DNA of 53,035 nucleotides, taken from Nitrosarchaeum sp. Its GTDB lineage: Archaea; Thermoproteota; Nitrososphaeria; Nitrososphaerales; Nitrosopumilaceae. Under the pieces are notes generated by a model. It was not told the DNA's origin. It worked only from the letters and a program-made list of their open reading frames with translations, and made no database searches. Where the stretch lies: assembly GCA_023265135.1 (NCBI GenBank), contig JAHFUM010000004.1:1-53035 (forward strand). Direction: 5' to 3'. Positions 8,074 through 17,046 of this stretch are shown here, piece by piece. Position 1 is the first letter of the stretch, and each line of letters opens with the position of its first letter. The position numbers were made by a program, and so were the translations under genes.

Positions 8074-9324
8074 ATGGAAGAAGTCAAATATCTCTGTCAT
8101 CTAGCAGAATTTCCAATGAATCCTACTTATGATGAAATTCAAGCTGCAATGTCTTTACGAGGAACTGAGGTGAGAAAAACACCGTTAATTTATTCACCTA
8201 CTTTTAGTGAACTAACTGGTTCTCAGATTTATCTAAAGGCAGAATTCCAACAAAAAACAGGTTCATTTAAAATTCGAGGTGCATATTATAAAATAAGATT
8301 ACTGTCTACTGATGAAAAAAAACAGGGCGTAGTCGCAGCATCAGCAGGGAACCATGCACAGGGAGTTGCATTTGCATCATCATTGGAAAAAATACCATGT
8401 ACAATTGTTATGCCAAAAAATGCATCACCATCAAAGGTATCTGCGACAAAAGGATATGGTGCAAATGTGATTTTAGAAGGAATAAACTATGATGAATCAT
8501 CTGCAAAAGCAAAAGAAATTGCACAGAAAACAGGCGCAACTATGATACATGCATTTGATGATCCACAAATAATAGCTGCACAAGGGGTAATAGGATTGGA
8601 AATTTTAGAAGATTTACCTGATGTAGATGAGGTATACGTTCCAATCGGCGGCGGGGGATTGGCTGCAGGAGTTTTAATTGCAATAAAACAAAAAAATCCA
8701 AACATCAAAGTAATTGGCGTTCAATCAAAATCATTTCCATCAATGTATGAATCTCTTAAAAATGGTTCTTTAACATCAAGTGGTGGAGCAAGAACGATTG
8801 CTGATGGAATATCGGTAAAGATACCAGGGCAGATAACATTTTCAATAATTAAAGAATTAATTGATGAGATAGTGTTAGTAGATGATTCTGAAATTATCAA
8901 AGCAATGTTTTTGCTAATGGAGAGAATGAAATTTGTAGTTGAGCCAGCAGGTGTTGTCGGTTTAGCTTATTTGATTTCAGCAAAACCTTCTCCTGGAAAG
9001 AAAGTTGTTGCAATATTGACAGGGGGTAATGTAGACATGTATCTTTTAGGACAGATTGTTGACAAAGGCCTGGCCACAATGGGACGTTTACTGAAATTAT
9101 CCATATTATTGCCTGACAGACCTGGAGCATTTAAGGAGATAGTAGATGAAATTAGTGCTGCAAATGCAAACATTGTAGAAGTTGTACATGACAGATTAAG
9201 TTCAAACATTAGCGCAGGCTCCGCAGGAGTTACACTAAGTTTAGAAACCCAAGGAAAAGAGCAGACAGATAAACTAATCGAGACACTGCAAAAGAAGAAT
9301 ATCAAATTTAGTTTAATGACATAA
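8074..9324 (+). CDS. ilvA: Threonine ammonia-lyase (threonine dehydratase) with C-terminal ACT domain
   Basis: 416 residues. This PLP enzyme (fold type II) deaminates threonine to 2-oxobutanoate, the first step toward isoleucine. The PLP lysine is K66 in GSFKIRG, the phosphate-binding Gly loop is GGGG at 192-195, and SAGNHAQG follows strand 3. An ACT domain fills about 335-416 (LSILLPDRPGAFKEIVDEIS), typical of feedback-regulated forms. A TATA-like TTTTTTTAAAAA sits about 40 bases before the ATG. An internal Met at residue 15 could be a shorter start. It is convergent with purE. Confidence 0.93.
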   Translation: MEEVKYLCHLAEFPMNPTYDEIQAAMSLRGTEVRKTPLIYSPTFSELTGSQIYLKAEFQQKTGSFKIRGAYYKIRLLSTDEKKQGVVAASAGNHAQGVAFASSLEKIPCTIVMPKNASPSKVSATKGYGANVILEGINYDESSAKAKEIAQKTGATMIHAFDDPQIIAAQGVIGLEILEDLPDVDEVYVPIGGGGLAAGVLIAIKQKNPNIKVIGVQSKSFPSMYESLKNGSLTSSGGARTIADGISVKIPGQITFSIIKELIDEIVLVDDSEIIKAMFLLMERMKFVVEPAGVVGLAYLISAKPSPGKKVVAILTGGNVDMYLLGQIVDKGLATMGRLLKLSILLPDRPGAFKEIVDEISAANANIVEVVHDRLSSNISAGSAGVTLSLETQGKEQTDKLIETLQKKNIKFSLMT

Positions 9325-9329
9325 ACTCG

Positions 9330-9902
9330 TCAGATTTTTTTTTGAACAAATTTACTGAGACCTTGTTTTTTTAACAACTCTGATTCTTTTATTACAGAGT
9401 CATATTGATCTGATTTATGTTGTTTTAATTTATTTTTCAATTCTGGAAATTCATTTGCCAAAATTTTCACCGCATATATTGCAGCATTTCCAGCTTTGTT
9501 TATCCCAACTGCTGCAACAGGTGAACCAGATGGCATTTCGGATATTGAAAGAAGAGAATCCAATCCTCCAAAAGATGAAAATTTTGAATTATCTGTTTTT
9601 TTAGCTTGCTTATCATTATACACCATGATAGGAACACCAATGACAGGAATTATTGTATGAGATGCAATCATTCCAGGAAGATGTGCTGCCCCGCCAGCAC
9701 CTGCAATTATTATTTTAAATCCCATATTTTCTGCATGTTTTGCATATTCATCTAATCTGGTTGGAGTTCTATGCGCAGATATAATCTGATCCTCATGTTT
9801 TATTTTAAATTTATCAAGAATTTCAGCAGCATCTTTCATTATTCTACTATCTGAGCTTGAACCCATAATGATTCCAACTAGAGGTTTCTTTGCATAACTC
9901 AT
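9330..9902 (-). CDS. purE: N5-carboxyaminoimidazole ribonucleotide mutase (PurE)
   Basis: 190 residues, matching class I PurE. It converts N5-CAIR to CAIR in purine synthesis. Visible motifs are GSSSD at 14-18, SAHRTP at 42-47 and AGAGGAAHLPGM at 68-78, with MPSGSPVAAVGI later. The C-terminal 35 residues after the PurE core are Lys-rich. It is divergent from purK, which makes the substrate, with 347 bases between them. Confidence 0.96.
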   Translation of the reverse strand: MSYAKKPLVGIIMGSSSDSRIMKDAAEILDKFKIKHEDQIISAHRTPTRLDEYAKHAENMGFKIIIAGAGGAAHLPGMIASHTIIPVIGVPIMVYNDKQAKKTDNSKFSSFGGLDSLLSISEMPSGSPVAAVGINKAGNAAIYAVKILANEFPELKNKLKQHKSDQYDSVIKESELLKKQGLSKFVQKKI

Positions 9903-10249
9903 AATAGTAGAAAATTAAATCAAGTTATTATCTATGATGGCTAAAATTTGGGCGTAGTTAAAACACATTGTTTTTTAGGATATTTTTAATCTTGTAAAAT
10001 CGATGTTTTTTAACTTATCATTGAATTTGTCTTTTTAATTTATTCATCAAATTGTTTGTCATTTTTAATAAATTCTCCAATTCTGGGTCGGAAATACCAT
10101 TAGTCATACGATGTATTATCTACATTCATAGTTAATGACATGTATGTTATTTGGAAACACATTCTCAAAATTTGAGCCTACAATGAAAAAAGTTGCCCGT
10201 ATCTAAAAATCAGCATTAGATATTTTTAATCGTAAATTGAGAAATTTGT
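9903..10249. other. purE-purK intergenic region
   Basis: 347 AT-rich bases containing promoters for both divergent purine genes; TATTTTTAAT stretches at 9980 and 10219 are candidate TATA boxes, the latter about 28 bases before the purK ATG. Apart from a doubtful 29-codon frame (10018-10107, minus), I see no gene, repeat or clear riboswitch. Confidence 0.6.
10018..10107 (-). CDS. Possible 29-residue peptide
   Basis: An ATG frame on the minus strand reads MTNGISDPELENLL, then continues with a Lys/Asn/Leu-rich amphipathic stretch ending KRQIQ. The composition looks protein-like, and the frame lies between divergent purE and purK. There is no clear TATA box or Shine-Dalgarno sequence, so it may be chance. 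Confidence 0.25.
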   Translation of the reverse strand: MTNGISDPELENLLKMTNNLMNKLKRQIQ

Positions 10250-11392
10250 ATGGGTAAAATACTTGGAATAATAGGAGGAGGACAACTTGGAATGATGTTA
10301 ACTGAGGCTGCCAAAAAAATGCCTGAGCATATTTCAAAAATCATAGTTTTAGATCCTGTACAGAATTGCTCTGCATCACAGGTTGGTGCTGAACAGATAG
10401 TTGCAGATTTTAAAGATAAAAAAGCAATAATTGAACTAGCCAAAAGATCTGACATAATTACATATGAAATTGAGTCAGGAGATAGTGAGGTGTTAAAATT
10501 AGTTGAAAAAGATGCCGAAATTAATCCATCCCCCGAGACCTTAAAAATAATTCAAGACAAATTTTTACAAAAATCATTTTTGTTGAAAAATAACATTCCA
10601 GTTACAGAATTCATTCAAATATGTTCTATTTCGGATTTGAAGCAAGGATTGATAAAATTTGGCTATCCGTCAATACTCAAAGCTAGACGTGACGCATATG
10701 ATGGAAGAGGTAATTTTAAAATCGATTCAGAAAAACAAATTCAAAAGGCATTTGATTTTTTTAATGGGGCGGAAATGATGCTTGAGAAATTTGTGCCATT
10801 TAAAATGGAAGTATCAGTTATTGCTGCAAGAAACACAAATGGACAGATTAAAACATTTCCACTTGTGGAAAACATTCATGAAGATAATATTCTTCGAGAA
10901 ACAATAGCACCGGCAAGAATATCTAAAAATGTAGCAGAATATGCAGAAGAAATAGCTAAAACTACAATGAATGTTCTAAATGGTGCAGGCGTTTTTGGAA
11001 TAGAGATGTTTGTTACAGAAAATAATCAGATTGTAATAAATGAAATTGCGCCAAGAGTCCATAATTCAGGTCATCATACATTACAATCTAGTGAAACATC
11101 ACAATTCGAACAACATTTAAGGGCAATTTTGGGTTTGGAATTAGGAAATACTACTCTGCTACATCCAACTATAATGTATAATATTTTAGGCTCAAAAATT
11201 TTTGAGGGAGAATACAAATCGATAGAACTATCTGAGCAAAATGTTTTTCTTAAAATGTATGGCAAAAAAATTTCAAAACCCTTAAGAAAATTAGGACATT
11301 TCAATCTAGTTGGAAAACAGGGCGAAACAATAGATTATCTGCTAAAAAAATTAGAGACAATCAAAGACAAAGTATCAATAAATCCAGCATAA
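10250..11392 (+). CDS. purK: 5-(carboxyamino)imidazole ribonucleotide synthase (PurK)
   Basis: 380 residues, ATP-grasp family. It carboxylates AIR to N5-CAIR with ATP and bicarbonate, feeding PurE. The N-terminal nucleotide-fold motif IIGGGQLGMM lies at 7-16. The ATP-grasp core shows LKARRDAYDGRGNF at about 143-156, ARNTNGQIKTFPLVEN, and GIEMFV...INEIAPRVHNSGHHT at about 248-280 with the metal-binding Glu/Asn. The C-terminal domain is complete. It is divergent from purE. Confidence 0.95.
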   Translation: MGKILGIIGGGQLGMMLTEAAKKMPEHISKIIVLDPVQNCSASQVGAEQIVADFKDKKAIIELAKRSDIITYEIESGDSEVLKLVEKDAEINPSPETLKIIQDKFLQKSFLLKNNIPVTEFIQICSISDLKQGLIKFGYPSILKARRDAYDGRGNFKIDSEKQIQKAFDFFNGAEMMLEKFVPFKMEVSVIAARNTNGQIKTFPLVENIHEDNILRETIAPARISKNVAEYAEEIAKTTMNVLNGAGVFGIEMFVTENNQIVINEIAPRVHNSGHHTLQSSETSQFEQHLRAILGLELGNTTLLHPTIMYNILGSKIFEGEYKSIELSEQNVFLKMYGKKISKPLRKLGHFNLVGKQGETIDYLLKKLETIKDKVSINPA

Positions 11393-11442
11393 AACTAGTA
11401 TGTCCTAATAGGTTTATTAAATATCAATAAAGAAATCCAAGC

Positions 11443-11832
11443 ATGTCAATTTCAATTCCACATGTCATCTCAGGGATTTCAATAATTTTACTAGTAATTT
11501 ATGGTGTAGATGTGATATCAAGTGGAGGGTCTGGGGAAGGATTCTTACCACTTGATTCTATGACACGTGGAATTGTATTTGGGTTTCCACCAATTATCTT
11601 ATCAATAATCGCATTTTTCATCTCAAAAAAACCACCATACAAAGGATTGGGAATAATGTTGATAGTAACAGGTATTTTGATAATCATTGGAGGAATTATT
11701 TCTATAACTAGTGCTGCAGACACGGAAAATTCTAAGAGAATGATCGGAGAGGGAGGAAGCCTCAGTGTCATAGGAACAATTATTGCAGCGTTAGGTGTAA
11801 TAAAGATACGAAAATCTAAAACCAGTGTATAA
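11443..11832 (+). CDS. Small integral membrane protein
   Basis: 129 residues with four predicted membrane segments at about 7-25, 44-62, 69-89 and 105-121. Charged residues KKPPYK between segments 2 and 3 and the KIRKSK tail suggest cytosolic loops. I do not recognise the family. A zinc-ribbon microprotein begins 4 bases after the stop, and DedA follows, so the three genes are probably cotranscribed. Confidence 0.7.
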   Translation: MSISIPHVISGISIILLVIYGVDVISSGGSGEGFLPLDSMTRGIVFGFPPIILSIIAFFISKKPPYKGLGIMLIVTGILIIIGGIISITSAADTENSKRMIGEGGSLSVIGTIIAALGVIKIRKSKTSV

Positions 11833-11836
11833 TAGA

Positions 11837-11962
11837 ATGCCGACTTGTGCAAAATGCAATAACAAAGTAACAAAAGTGTATGACTGTGATCATACAAATG
11901 ATCAAGAGTATTGTACTGAATGCTATACTGAACTACACTATTATCTAACGGAAGAAAAATGA
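11837..11962 (+). CDS. 41-residue zinc-ribbon microprotein
   Basis: It begins MPTCAKCNNKVTKVYDCD and carries a second pair CTEC, giving a four-cysteine ribbon with an extra Cys/His cluster (CDH). Such small treble-clef or ribbon proteins bind one zinc. It lies between two membrane-protein genes, 4 bases after one and 1 base before the other, which supports it as a real gene in an operon. Function unknown. Confidence 0.65.
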   Translation: MPTCAKCNNKVTKVYDCDHTNDQEYCTECYTELHYYLTEEK

Positions 11963-11963
11963 T

Positions 11964-12491
11964 TTGATTGAATTTGAAGCATTCATCAATTGGCTCACAT
12001 CTATCATATCAGAGAATCTTTATCCTGGAGTCTTTTTAGCTGCTTTAATTGAAACGGTATTTCCACCAATACCTAGTGAAGCTGTGTTTCCAGTAGCTGG
12101 ATACAGCATATTAAAAAATGAAATGAGTGCATTTCATATTATAGGTGTTGGAATAATAGGAGGATGTGGTGCAACAGTGGGGGCATTTGGGATTTACATC
12201 ATATCAAAAAAATTAGGACGAGCTGGATTGATAAAATATCTAAAATATGCAAAAATTAAAGAAAAAAATTTAGAAAAGACAGACCAGTGGTTTGAAAAAT
12301 ATGGAGATAAAGCAGTGTTTATTGGTAGACTAATTCCAGGAATTCGTGAGATAGTGTCAATTCCTGCAGGAATTTTTAATATGAATCCTATCAAATTTTT
12401 GATTTTTACACTGGCGGGGTCATGTATTTGGAGCATAGCATTAACGAGTGTAGGATATTATTTTGGAGTAGTAACATTAGGCATATTCTAG
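11964..12491 (+). CDS. DedA family membrane protein
   Basis: 175 residues from a TTG start 1 base after the upstream stop. The DedA/VTT-type signature is visible: ETVFPPIPSE near the N-terminus, GATVGAFGIYIISKKLG, and GRLIPGIREIVSIPAG with the functionally important Arg residues at about 117-135. Several hydrophobic re-entrant and membrane segments are present. DedA proteins are linked to lipid (polyprenyl-phosphate or phospholipid) flipping and membrane homeostasis; the archaeal substrate is not known. Confidence 0.88.
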   Translation: MIEFEAFINWLTSIISENLYPGVFLAALIETVFPPIPSEAVFPVAGYSILKNEMSAFHIIGVGIIGGCGATVGAFGIYIISKKLGRAGLIKYLKYAKIKEKNLEKTDQWFEKYGDKAVFIGRLIPGIREIVSIPAGIFNMNPIKFLIFTLAGSCIWSIALTSVGYYFGVVTLGIF

Positions 12492-12561
12492 AATAATCGT
12501 CAATTCAAAACAAATAGAATAAAGCAATAAAATAACCACTAATTTTTAGAATAACACGTAG

Positions 12562-12681
12562 ATGGGAGAATTAAAAGATCATACACAACATTATTGGATT
12601 AGACACAAAGAAGGTTATCTTTTCTGTGGGGTGTGTAAAAAGAAACAAGACGATTTATCACAAAATATGTCTAAAATATGA
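12562..12681 (+). CDS. 39-residue microprotein with one CxxC
   Basis: It reads MGELKDHTQHYWIRHKEG, then FCGVCKKKQDD. One CxxC plus upstream His residues may bind metal, alone or as a dimer. It lies between DedA and the nucleotidyltransferase. No other evidence of function. Confidence 0.5.
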   Translation: MGELKDHTQHYWIRHKEGYLFCGVCKKKQDDLSQNMSKI

Positions 12682-12758
12682 TTTTAAATAATTGAGGAAT
12701 AAACATATTTTAGAAAATCTGATTAAAGTTATAATGTCACATTAGTATTGGTAATCTG

Positions 12759-13430
12759 ATGATGGCAATAATTTTGGCCGGAGGTAGAGGAAAACGTTTA
12801 CGACCAATTACAGATTATGTTCCAAAACCACTTATTCCTTTAAATAATATTCCTCTTATAGAGTGGCAAATAAACTATCTAAAAAAATTTGGAGTCAAAG
12901 AAGTTGTAATTTGTGCAGGCTACAAAGCAGAGATGATTAAGAATTTTCTAAATATGAAAGATAATCTTGGAGTTAAAATAAAGTTTTCAGTAGAAAAAAC
13001 TCCATTGGGCACAGGGGGAGCCATCAAACAAGCAGGTTTGTCAATAAATGATAAATCTTGTTTAGTATTAAACGGAGATATCATAACTGACATTGACCTA
13101 AATAAATTGTTAAAAAAACAAAATTCAATTGCGTCAATTGAATTAAAAACAAAATTTGGAATTATGGAAACAAAAGACGACACAGTAACTAAATTCAATG
13201 AGAAAAAAGAGATTCCAGAAATATGGATGAATGCAGGAATTTATCATTTGCAGAAAGAGGTGTTAAAAGACTTGCCAAAAAAAGGAGACATAGAAAAAAC
13301 AGTCTTTCCCATGTATGCTAAAAAAGAAAAACTAACAACAATCAAATTCAAAAATGTAATGTGGCATTCTATTGATTCAATCAAAGATTTGGAAGAATGT
13401 TCATTAGAATTAGACAGGATAAATAAATGA
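12759..13430 (+). CDS. Sugar-phosphate nucleotidyltransferase
   Basis: 223 residues of the NTP-transferase family (GT-A like). It would activate a sugar-1-phosphate with an NTP for surface polysaccharide, glycoprotein or lipid synthesis. Motifs: ILAGGRGKRLRPIT with the catalytic Arg at about 6-19, VPKPLIPLNNIPLIEW at 22-37, TPLGTGGAIKQA and the metal-binding LNGDI near residue 107. It is shorter than RmlA (about 290) and lacks a C-terminal beta-helix. The specific sugar cannot be named. Confidence 0.88.
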   Translation: MMAIILAGGRGKRLRPITDYVPKPLIPLNNIPLIEWQINYLKKFGVKEVVICAGYKAEMIKNFLNMKDNLGVKIKFSVEKTPLGTGGAIKQAGLSINDKSCLVLNGDIITDIDLNKLLKKQNSIASIELKTKFGIMETKDDTVTKFNEKKEIPEIWMNAGIYHLQKEVLKDLPKKGDIEKTVFPMYAKKEKLTTIKFKNVMWHSIDSIKDLEECSLELDRINK

Positions 13431-13437
13431 CCGACTT

Positions 13438-13587
13438 TTAAGCACCAGTTCTATGAAGAGTCACCATCATGTATGCTATTTCACTTACAAACTGCTCGTC
13501 CCCATTTGCAGATGCGGTGTATTTTGTGGCATTATCCCAAAATGTGTTTTTTGATGGACCGCGTTCAGAGTTACTTTGTTCGCTCAT
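13438..13587 (-). CDS. 49-residue hypothetical microprotein
   Basis: The frame starts MSEQSNSERGPSKNTFWD and ends VTLHRTGA. It is Ser/Asn-rich at the start and helical after residue 30 (EIAYMMVTLH). It sits convergent to the nucleotidyltransferase with 7 bases between stops, and normal codons without bias support translation. Not recognised. Confidence 0.5.
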   Translation of the reverse strand: MSEQSNSERGPSKNTFWDNATKYTASANGDEQFVSEIAYMMVTLHRTGA

Positions 13588-13753
13588 AATTGGAATTAGA
13601 GATTTCTTTGATAATATTCCACCTCAACGATAATTAACATAATGCTAAAAGAGTTGACTAGATTATGTCCTCTTGAATGTATTTTACGCACAAAATAAGT
13701 TTAGGAGATCATGTACATTAATTTTGTAACACGTAAAAAGTAAATGTAAAAAT

Positions 13754-13775
13754 AATTCATTCAAATTAATGAATT
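13754..13775 (-). terminator. Possible transcription terminator of the Lon-like gene
   Basis: A perfect 8-bp stem (AATTCATT/AATGAATT) with a 6-base loop lies about 53 bases after the Lon-like stop on the minus strand, followed by a T-rich run. Archaeal termination mainly needs the U-run, so the hairpin is only supportive. Confidence 0.4.
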
Positions 13776-13827
13776 TTAAGATTTTTTATCTTTGTTCGAC
13801 CATTTAAAATCACAGATTTGGATATTT

Positions 13828-14721
13828 TTATTCAAAATATTTTAAAACAGAACTCAGATCCATCGCTTCAACTACTTTCATGCCATATTTTTCCTCAAGA
13901 ATTAGTGAGAGATCTTTTGCCTCGGACGTACAGTTTCTATACAAGATTGGCCCTTCCTTCTTTTCTTGACATTCTTGAACATATGTTATAGCTTGTCCTT
14001 TCGGAACTATGAAAAATTTAGCCCCGGATTTACCTGCAACATCTGCTTTTTCTGCAATTCCTCCAACTGGTCCCATTGAGCCATCTTCCTGTATTGTTCC
14101 AGTAAGCAATACACTTTCAGAGATTGGCTTTCTCTCAAGTTCCTTAACAAGAAGCACAGTCATTGCCATGCCTGCACTTGGTCCATCAACTGCTTGTAGT
14201 TCATTTTCATTTTCAGATGAAATTGAAAATATAATATCTTTGCCAGACAGATTAGTCTTTGTGTATTGTTGCGCTACAAAGACAGCAGTTTTTGAAGATG
14301 TCTGAAAGTCAACACCTGTAGGAACTACAGTATTCACTAATACTAATCCAGTACCGTCTTTAATGTCAACAGTGATTTTCATTGTGGTACCAATGTATTT
14401 TACATGTTCAAAAAATCCATCAGATTCTACTATAGACCTGACTGCAACTGCAGTGATTGATTCGGAATCTGAAATATCAAGAGGTTTTGAAACTGTTTGC
14501 TGATGTATTTGTAACTTTAATTTTTCAATCTGGATTCTTTCAGCATCTAATGATTTAATTTGTTTTTGAATCTCAGTGTTTTGATTTTGAAAATGTTCAA
14601 TTTGTTGGCTTAAAGAAGTTATTTGGCTAACTAAGTAATTATTATTTTGATAAAACTGATAATTTACAAAAATTGAGATACAGAGGATTACTGTCAGTCC
14701 TAATATGACCTTACTTACCAT
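13828..14721 (-). CDS. Membrane-anchored Lon-type (S16) serine protease without AAA+ domain
   Basis: 297 residues if started at the ATG complementary to 14719-14721. A longer frame to 14817 would cover the apparent TATA box, so I prefer the shorter form. Order: membrane anchor (about 5-20), coiled coil (about 25-75), spacer, then Lon proteolytic domain. The Ser/Lys dyad is visible: S182 in DGPSAGMAM and K225 in GGIAEKADVAG. There is no ATPase domain, so it cannot unfold substrates itself. It may process membrane or surface proteins. Confidence 0.88.
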   Translation of the reverse strand: MVSKVILGLTVILCISIFVNYQFYQNNNYLVSQITSLSQQIEHFQNQNTEIQKQIKSLDAERIQIEKLKLQIHQQTVSKPLDISDSESITAVAVRSIVESDGFFEHVKYIGTTMKITVDIKDGTGLVLVNTVVPTGVDFQTSSKTAVFVAQQYTKTNLSGKDIIFSISSENENELQAVDGPSAGMAMTVLLVKELERKPISESVLLTGTIQEDGSMGPVGGIAEKADVAGKSGAKFFIVPKGQAITYVQECQEKKEGPILYRNCTSEAKDLSLILEEKYGMKVVEAMDLSSVLKYFE

Positions 14722-14758
14722 AAACAACTTCAGCAGATAAGGGGTTTTAATTTTTCTT

Positions 14759-14768
14759 ATTTTTAAAA
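14759..14768 (-). promoter_or_regulatory. TATA box of the Lon-like gene
   Basis: On the minus strand TTTTTAAAAATAA is centred about 42 bases before the ATG at 14721, predicting a leader of roughly 15 bases. It supports the shorter start. Confidence 0.5.
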
Positions 14769-14968
14769 ACGTCAGATAAGAGTCGAATAAAAAGATTTGA
14801 CAGGATATTCTAGTCACAAAATGAGTTAGACTAACATTTTATCAAATTCCAGTAGATTCCATCATAGTCTAAAATTTGTTTAATTATTAATTTTTAGGCT
14901 CATATGCAAATAATACATCAAAAAATAGCTTCGGAAACACTAGAATATCCAAGAGTTATAGTCAGTCC

Positions 14969-15937
14969 ATGCGAATAGCATACAGTTTAGGCTCACTTTT
15001 AACAATAAATGAAGTTTTAGAATGCTCAGAGATTTTATCTCATACTAATACAGACATGATTTGGATTCCAGAAACATGGGGAATGGAAAACTTTTCAATG
15101 CTAAGTATGGTAGCAAAGAAAACACAAAAACAAAAAATAGGCTCATCTATCATTAACATTTACTCTAGAAGTCCTTCATTGATTGCTATGGGAGCTGCAA
15201 CTGTAGATACTCTCTCAAATGGAAGATTGATTCTAGGTCTTGGGACAAGCAGTCCACCTATAGTAGAAGATTTTCATGGATACAGGTTTGAAAATCCTGT
15301 TTTAAGAATGAAAGAATATGTAGAGATTATCAGAATAGCATTATCTGGAAAGCAAGTTAATTATTCAGGAAAAATTTTTACTTTAAAAAATTTTACGTTA
15401 TTGATAAAACCCTACAGAAAGAAAATTCCAATATATTTAGCGGCGGTTAATAAAAAAATGGTAGACCTGACTTGGGAAATTTCAGATGGCGTGATATTTT
15501 ATTTACGACCACTAAACGAAATGAAACAAACTATACAAAAAATGCAATCTAAAAGAAAAATAGATGTCACATGTCAAATCATCAGCTGTGTATCTGATGA
15601 TGCAGAAAGTGCCATGACTCGTGCTAAACAAACACTTGCATTTTATGTTTCAGTTGGAAAAATATATCGTGAATTTTTATCAAAAAATGGATTTAAAACA
15701 GAAACCAAAAATATCTTTGATGAATTCAAAATATCAGGATTTAAATCAAATCATGAGTTGATTTCTGATCACATGCTAAAATCATTAACAATTGCAGGTA
15801 CACCTGATCAATGCAAAAAACAGTTACAAAAATTCCGTGAAACAGGAGTGGATTTACCAACAATACAATTCAATCCAGTAGGAGAGGTTGTGGAATCTTT
15901 TAAATTATTTACAAATACATTTTCTGAGGAAAAATAA
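14969..15937 (+). CDS. LLM-class (F420- or flavin-dependent) oxidoreductase
   Basis: 322 residues with the luciferase-like TIM barrel pattern of the Mer/F420 subgroup: IAYSLGSLLTINE at the start, WIPETWG at about 32-38, GAATVDTLSNGRLILGLGTSSP at about 74-95, IPIYLAAVNKKMVDL, and a C-terminal AGTPDQCKKQL. Such enzymes use F420H2 or reduced flavin for hydride transfer; these archaea make F420. The substrate is unknown. The stop overlaps the thiolase ATG, so it may act on the same acyl-CoA-type route. Confidence 0.85.
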   Translation: MRIAYSLGSLLTINEVLECSEILSHTNTDMIWIPETWGMENFSMLSMVAKKTQKQKIGSSIINIYSRSPSLIAMGAATVDTLSNGRLILGLGTSSPPIVEDFHGYRFENPVLRMKEYVEIIRIALSGKQVNYSGKIFTLKNFTLLIKPYRKKIPIYLAAVNKKMVDLTWEISDGVIFYLRPLNEMKQTIQKMQSKRKIDVTCQIISCVSDDAESAMTRAKQTLAFYVSVGKIYREFLSKNGFKTETKNIFDEFKISGFKSNHELISDHMLKSLTIAGTPDQCKKQLQKFRETGVDLPTIQFNPVGEVVESFKLFTNTFSEEK

Positions 15938-17046
15938 TGCCTAAAGTGGGAATTGCAGCCTATGGAATTACAAAATTCTCAAGGGATGATATGAAAATTG
16001 AATCAGTCTTATTAAAATCAACAAAAAAACTATTTGATAACAGTCCCAACTTGAGCCGTAATGACATTGATGCCGTGTTGGTATCAACTAATAACAACTC
16101 AAAATACCTGTCAGCAATATTGGCTGAAATGTCTGGAATTGAGCCTAGAATTGCCCATTCTATTGAAAGTCTGTGTAATTCTGGAACAAACGCAATCGTA
16201 TCGGGTTATTCATACATTGCATCAGGATTGGCAGATATTGTTTTAGTATCAGGTGCTGAAAGATATGACAGTCCAGGACAAATTTTAGAATGGGACAATT
16301 CCAGAGGCGAATTCAAACATCCCATTTTTTGGGCAAGTATTTTTACAAAAGCATACAAAAGAGAGTTTTCAATTACTGATGAAGATCTAGCACTAGTACC
16401 AGTAAAAAATCACAAACAAGCACAAAATAATCCTAATGCACTTTCAGAAAAAACATATTCCTTAGAAGATGTAATAAATTCTAAAAAATTAACAGATGAA
16501 CTCCGGTTACTTGATTGTTCTAGACCTTGTACTGGAGGAGCATCTATTTTACTTGCTTCAGAAAATACATGTAAGAAATTCACAGATAATCCAGTTTGGA
16601 TTACTGGGATAGGACAAAAAACAACTTCTGCTGGATTCACAAAAAATATGACGTTTAGCTCAATGGAATCAACACAGATTGCAGCATCAAATGCATTTAA
16701 AATGTCTAAACATAGTGTGAATGACATAGACGTTGCAGAAGTTCATGATGCATTTTCTGTCTGTGAACCAATGGCCTTAGAATCATTAGGTTTTGCAGAT
16801 AAGGGAAAAGGAATGAGCATGGTAAAAGAATTATACACTACAAATAATTCAAAAATCAATCCAAGAGGAGGATTAATTGGGGCAGGGCATCCACTTGGTG
16901 CAACGGGAATAGCGCAAACTATTGAAATTATGAAGCAATTACAATCATGTGCAAATAAAAGACAAGTAGATAATGCAAAGATGGGATTAATTCACAACAT
17001 GTCTGCAGCAGCTACGTCATCCACAGTTTTGGTTTTAGAAAAATGA
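15937..17046 (+). CDS. Thiolase-family protein, archaeal/SCP2-thiolase type
   Basis: 369 residues. The nucleophilic cysteine is C80 in ESLCNSGTNA. The family His residues are in EVHDAFSV (about 267) and GAGHPLGATG (about 315). The third Cys of classical thiolases (CxG near the C-terminus) is replaced by a Ser/Ala stretch, as in SCP2-type and archaeal thiolases. It probably condenses or cleaves acyl-CoA (for example acetoacetyl-CoA). It overlaps the LLM gene by 1 base and the DUF35 gene by 4 bases. In other archaea thiolase, DUF35 and HMG-CoA synthase form a complex; that link here is inference. Confidence 0.9.
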   Translation: MPKVGIAAYGITKFSRDDMKIESVLLKSTKKLFDNSPNLSRNDIDAVLVSTNNNSKYLSAILAEMSGIEPRIAHSIESLCNSGTNAIVSGYSYIASGLADIVLVSGAERYDSPGQILEWDNSRGEFKHPIFWASIFTKAYKREFSITDEDLALVPVKNHKQAQNNPNALSEKTYSLEDVINSKKLTDELRLLDCSRPCTGGASILLASENTCKKFTDNPVWITGIGQKTTSAGFTKNMTFSSMESTQIAASNAFKMSKHSVNDIDVAEVHDAFSVCEPMALESLGFADKGKGMSMVKELYTTNNSKINPRGGLIGAGHPLGATGIAQTIEIMKQLQSCANKRQVDNAKMGLIHNMSAAATSSTVLVLEK

